Assembly: GCA_963803155.1 (NCBI GenBank)
Contig: CAWDMN010000044.1
Span: 10,126-74,125, forward strand
Direction of reading: 5' to 3'
Length of the DNA: 64,000 nucleotides
Source: CAWDMN01 sp963803155
GTDB lineage: Bacteria > Acidobacteriota > Terriglobia > Versatilivoradales > Versatilivoraceae
A model generated the notes under the pieces. It had not been told where the DNA came from. It worked only from the letters and a program-made list of their open reading frames with translations, and ran no database searches. Every line of letters begins with the position of its first letter. The stretch's first letter is position 1. The translations under genes were made by a program, and so were the position numbers. Shown one piece after another: positions 63,066 to 64,000 of this stretch.

Positions 63066-64000
63066 ATGGCCTTGTCGCGCCGCCGTTTTTTGCAGGGTGT
63101 CAGCAGTGGAACGATGGCCACCATTGTCATTGCCGGCCATTCCGGCCTTCTGCCCGAGGTTGCCTTCGCGCAGGATCAACTTCCTCAAACCGGGAAGAGA
63201 GGGGTGGGCGTTCAGTTGCGCCGTTCGCGGCTGCCGGTTCTGCGCAAAGCGGACGTGGTTGTGATCGGAGGATCCGTGGTGGGGGTGGCTGCCGCTCTCC
63301 AGTTCGCCCGGGCGGGCCGCAAGGTTGTTTTGGTGGAACACCGGACCTATCTCGGGCGCGAGGTCTCTGCTACGCTCAAGCCTTGGGTGGACCTGGGTAA
63401 GCTGGCCGGCAGCGGACAGGCCCCTGAACTGATTGCGGCGACTCTGAAGAAGCAGGCCACCGCCGAGACTTCGGGGGAGATTCCGCTGTGGATGGATGCC
63501 TTTAAGGTTACGCTGGAGAACCTGCTTTTGGAAGCCGGAGTCGAACTGATCTACGCTGCTCTGCCCACTGAGGCCATCGTGACAGGCCGAGTCGTTTGCG
63601 GCGTGGTCATCGGCAACAAATCGGGCCGACAGGCTCTTCTGGGACGGTTGGTTCTTGATACGACCAGCACGGCGGTGGTGGCGAGAATCGCCGGCGCCGA
63701 GTTTGCTCGGGAGACGGCTGCGGACTTTCGATTCATCCGCATGATGGAGATGGAGGGAGTGGGGCTGCTTGAAGAGACCATTCTGGAGGTGCCCGCAGAA
63801 CTCAGCATCGCCGGTAACAAGCTGGCCATCCATGCCGGTTTCCGGGGCAAGGGGCACGTGCTGATAGAGTGCCCAATGGAGCTGAAGATGGGCAAGCTGG
63901 ATCTGGAAGGCATGATGCGGCGGGAGATCGAGGCACGCCATCGCACCATGCGCGTGGCGGCCCATCTGGTTCAGAACGTTCCAAAGTTCAAGGACGCCAA
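63066..64000 (+). CDS. Tat-exported FAD-dependent oxidoreductase, C-terminus beyond window
   Basis: 311 codons before the window ends; ATG 63066 after AGAAGGAGACC. The N-terminus LSRRRFLQGVSSGTMATIVI is a Tat signal. At about 64-95 the Rossmann motif ADVVVIGGSVVGVAAALQFA, followed by KVVLVEHRTYLGRE, is the FAD-binding start of a glutathione-reductase-type oxidoreductase. The second Gly of GxGxxG is Ser. Downstream LVLDTTSTAVVARIAGAEF and a helical linker fit the FAD-dependent oxidoreductases found beside sugar-degradation genes. The cofactor probably loads before Tat export. Substrate unknown. It runs in the same direction as the isomerase-like gene 351 bases upstream. Confidence 0.85.
   Translation, partial: MALSRRRFLQGVSSGTMATIVIAGHSGLLPEVAFAQDQLPQTGKRGVGVQLRRSRLPVLRKADVVVIGGSVVGVAAALQFARAGRKVVLVEHRTYLGREVSATLKPWVDLGKLAGSGQAPELIAATLKKQATAETSGEIPLWMDAFKVTLENLLLEAGVELIYAALPTEAIVTGRVVCGVVIGNKSGRQALLGRLVLDTTSTAVVARIAGAEFARETAADFRFIRMMEMEGVGLLEETILEVPAELSIAGNKLAIHAGFRGKGHVLIECPMELKMGKLDLEGMMRREIEARHRTMRVAAHLVQNVPKFKDA

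Noticed and set aside
62952..63965. 337-codon minus-strand frame
   Set aside because: It lies antisense to the FAD-oxidoreductase gene, whose Tat signal, ribosome binding site and Rossmann motif are clear. The minus translation is low-complexity and matches nothing.
1..64000. CRISPR array, tRNA or rRNA genes
   Set aside because: No regularly spaced direct repeats were seen, no TPsiC-like GGTTCGAATCC with an acceptor stem, and no rRNA signature. A covariance scan was not possible here.

Overview
The window reads as a chromosomal segment of an Acidobacteriota-type bacterium. This is inferred from protein families, not from a marker gene. The pointers are a secreted protein with the VWFA-related acidobacterial architecture (3222-5369), a CadC-like winged-helix/TPR regulator (6560-8344), the 5' scrap of an Oar-like TonB-dependent receptor (6142-6402), a secreted protein whose C-terminus repeats a domain I associate with acidobacterial surface proteins (15855-19687), and many Tat-signal proteins. 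I found no rRNA, tRNA or CRISPR array.

Layout. 1-10.4 kb: secreted TPR, VWFA, outer-membrane and phospholipase-C-like proteins, separated by gaps holding large palindromes. 10.7-15.2 kb: a two-gene unit for a 2-hydroxyacyl-CoA dehydratase activase system, whose parts are often one fused protein. 15.2-28 kb: a glycosidase-like modular secreted protein broken by a one-base frameshift, a GH20 enzyme, OsmC, a 2H phosphoesterase, a LysE exporter and a radical SAM/SPASM protein, set among dispersed repeats.

28.2-52.5 kb: about 24 kb of signal-transduction genes, all on the minus strand. In transcription order these are: a periplasmic solute-binding protein, an eight-PAS kinase, a single-domain receiver, a hybrid kinase, an NtrC-type sigma-54 activator, then a chemosensory operon (pseudo-receiver protein, MCP, CheW, haem-c hybrid kinase). 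Next comes a second, duplicated chemosensory operon (NtrC remnant, pseudo-receiver protein, MCP, MCP, CheW, receiver). Both operons carry a -24/-12 type promoter at exactly the same distance from the first gene. Only one copy of the activator is intact, so it may drive both. CheA, CheR and CheB are absent from the window. This duplicated module, with its unfamiliar 153-residue first gene, is the best candidate here for an undescribed system.

52.5-54.6 kb: a dead IS630-family transposase and 1.2 kb of unassigned DNA. 54.6-64 kb: a group of mostly Tat-exported enzymes: an aldo/keto-reductase-like barrel protein, two paralogous fucose-isomerase-like proteins, a DUF362 protein, a cytoplasmic aldo/keto reductase, and an FAD oxidoreductase cut by the window end. 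They suggest a sugar-oxidation or isomerisation pathway that is at least partly periplasmic.

Two genes run off the ends of the window (1-762 minus, 63066-64000 plus). Several start codons were moved from the longest possible ORF to the start that has a ribosome binding site.
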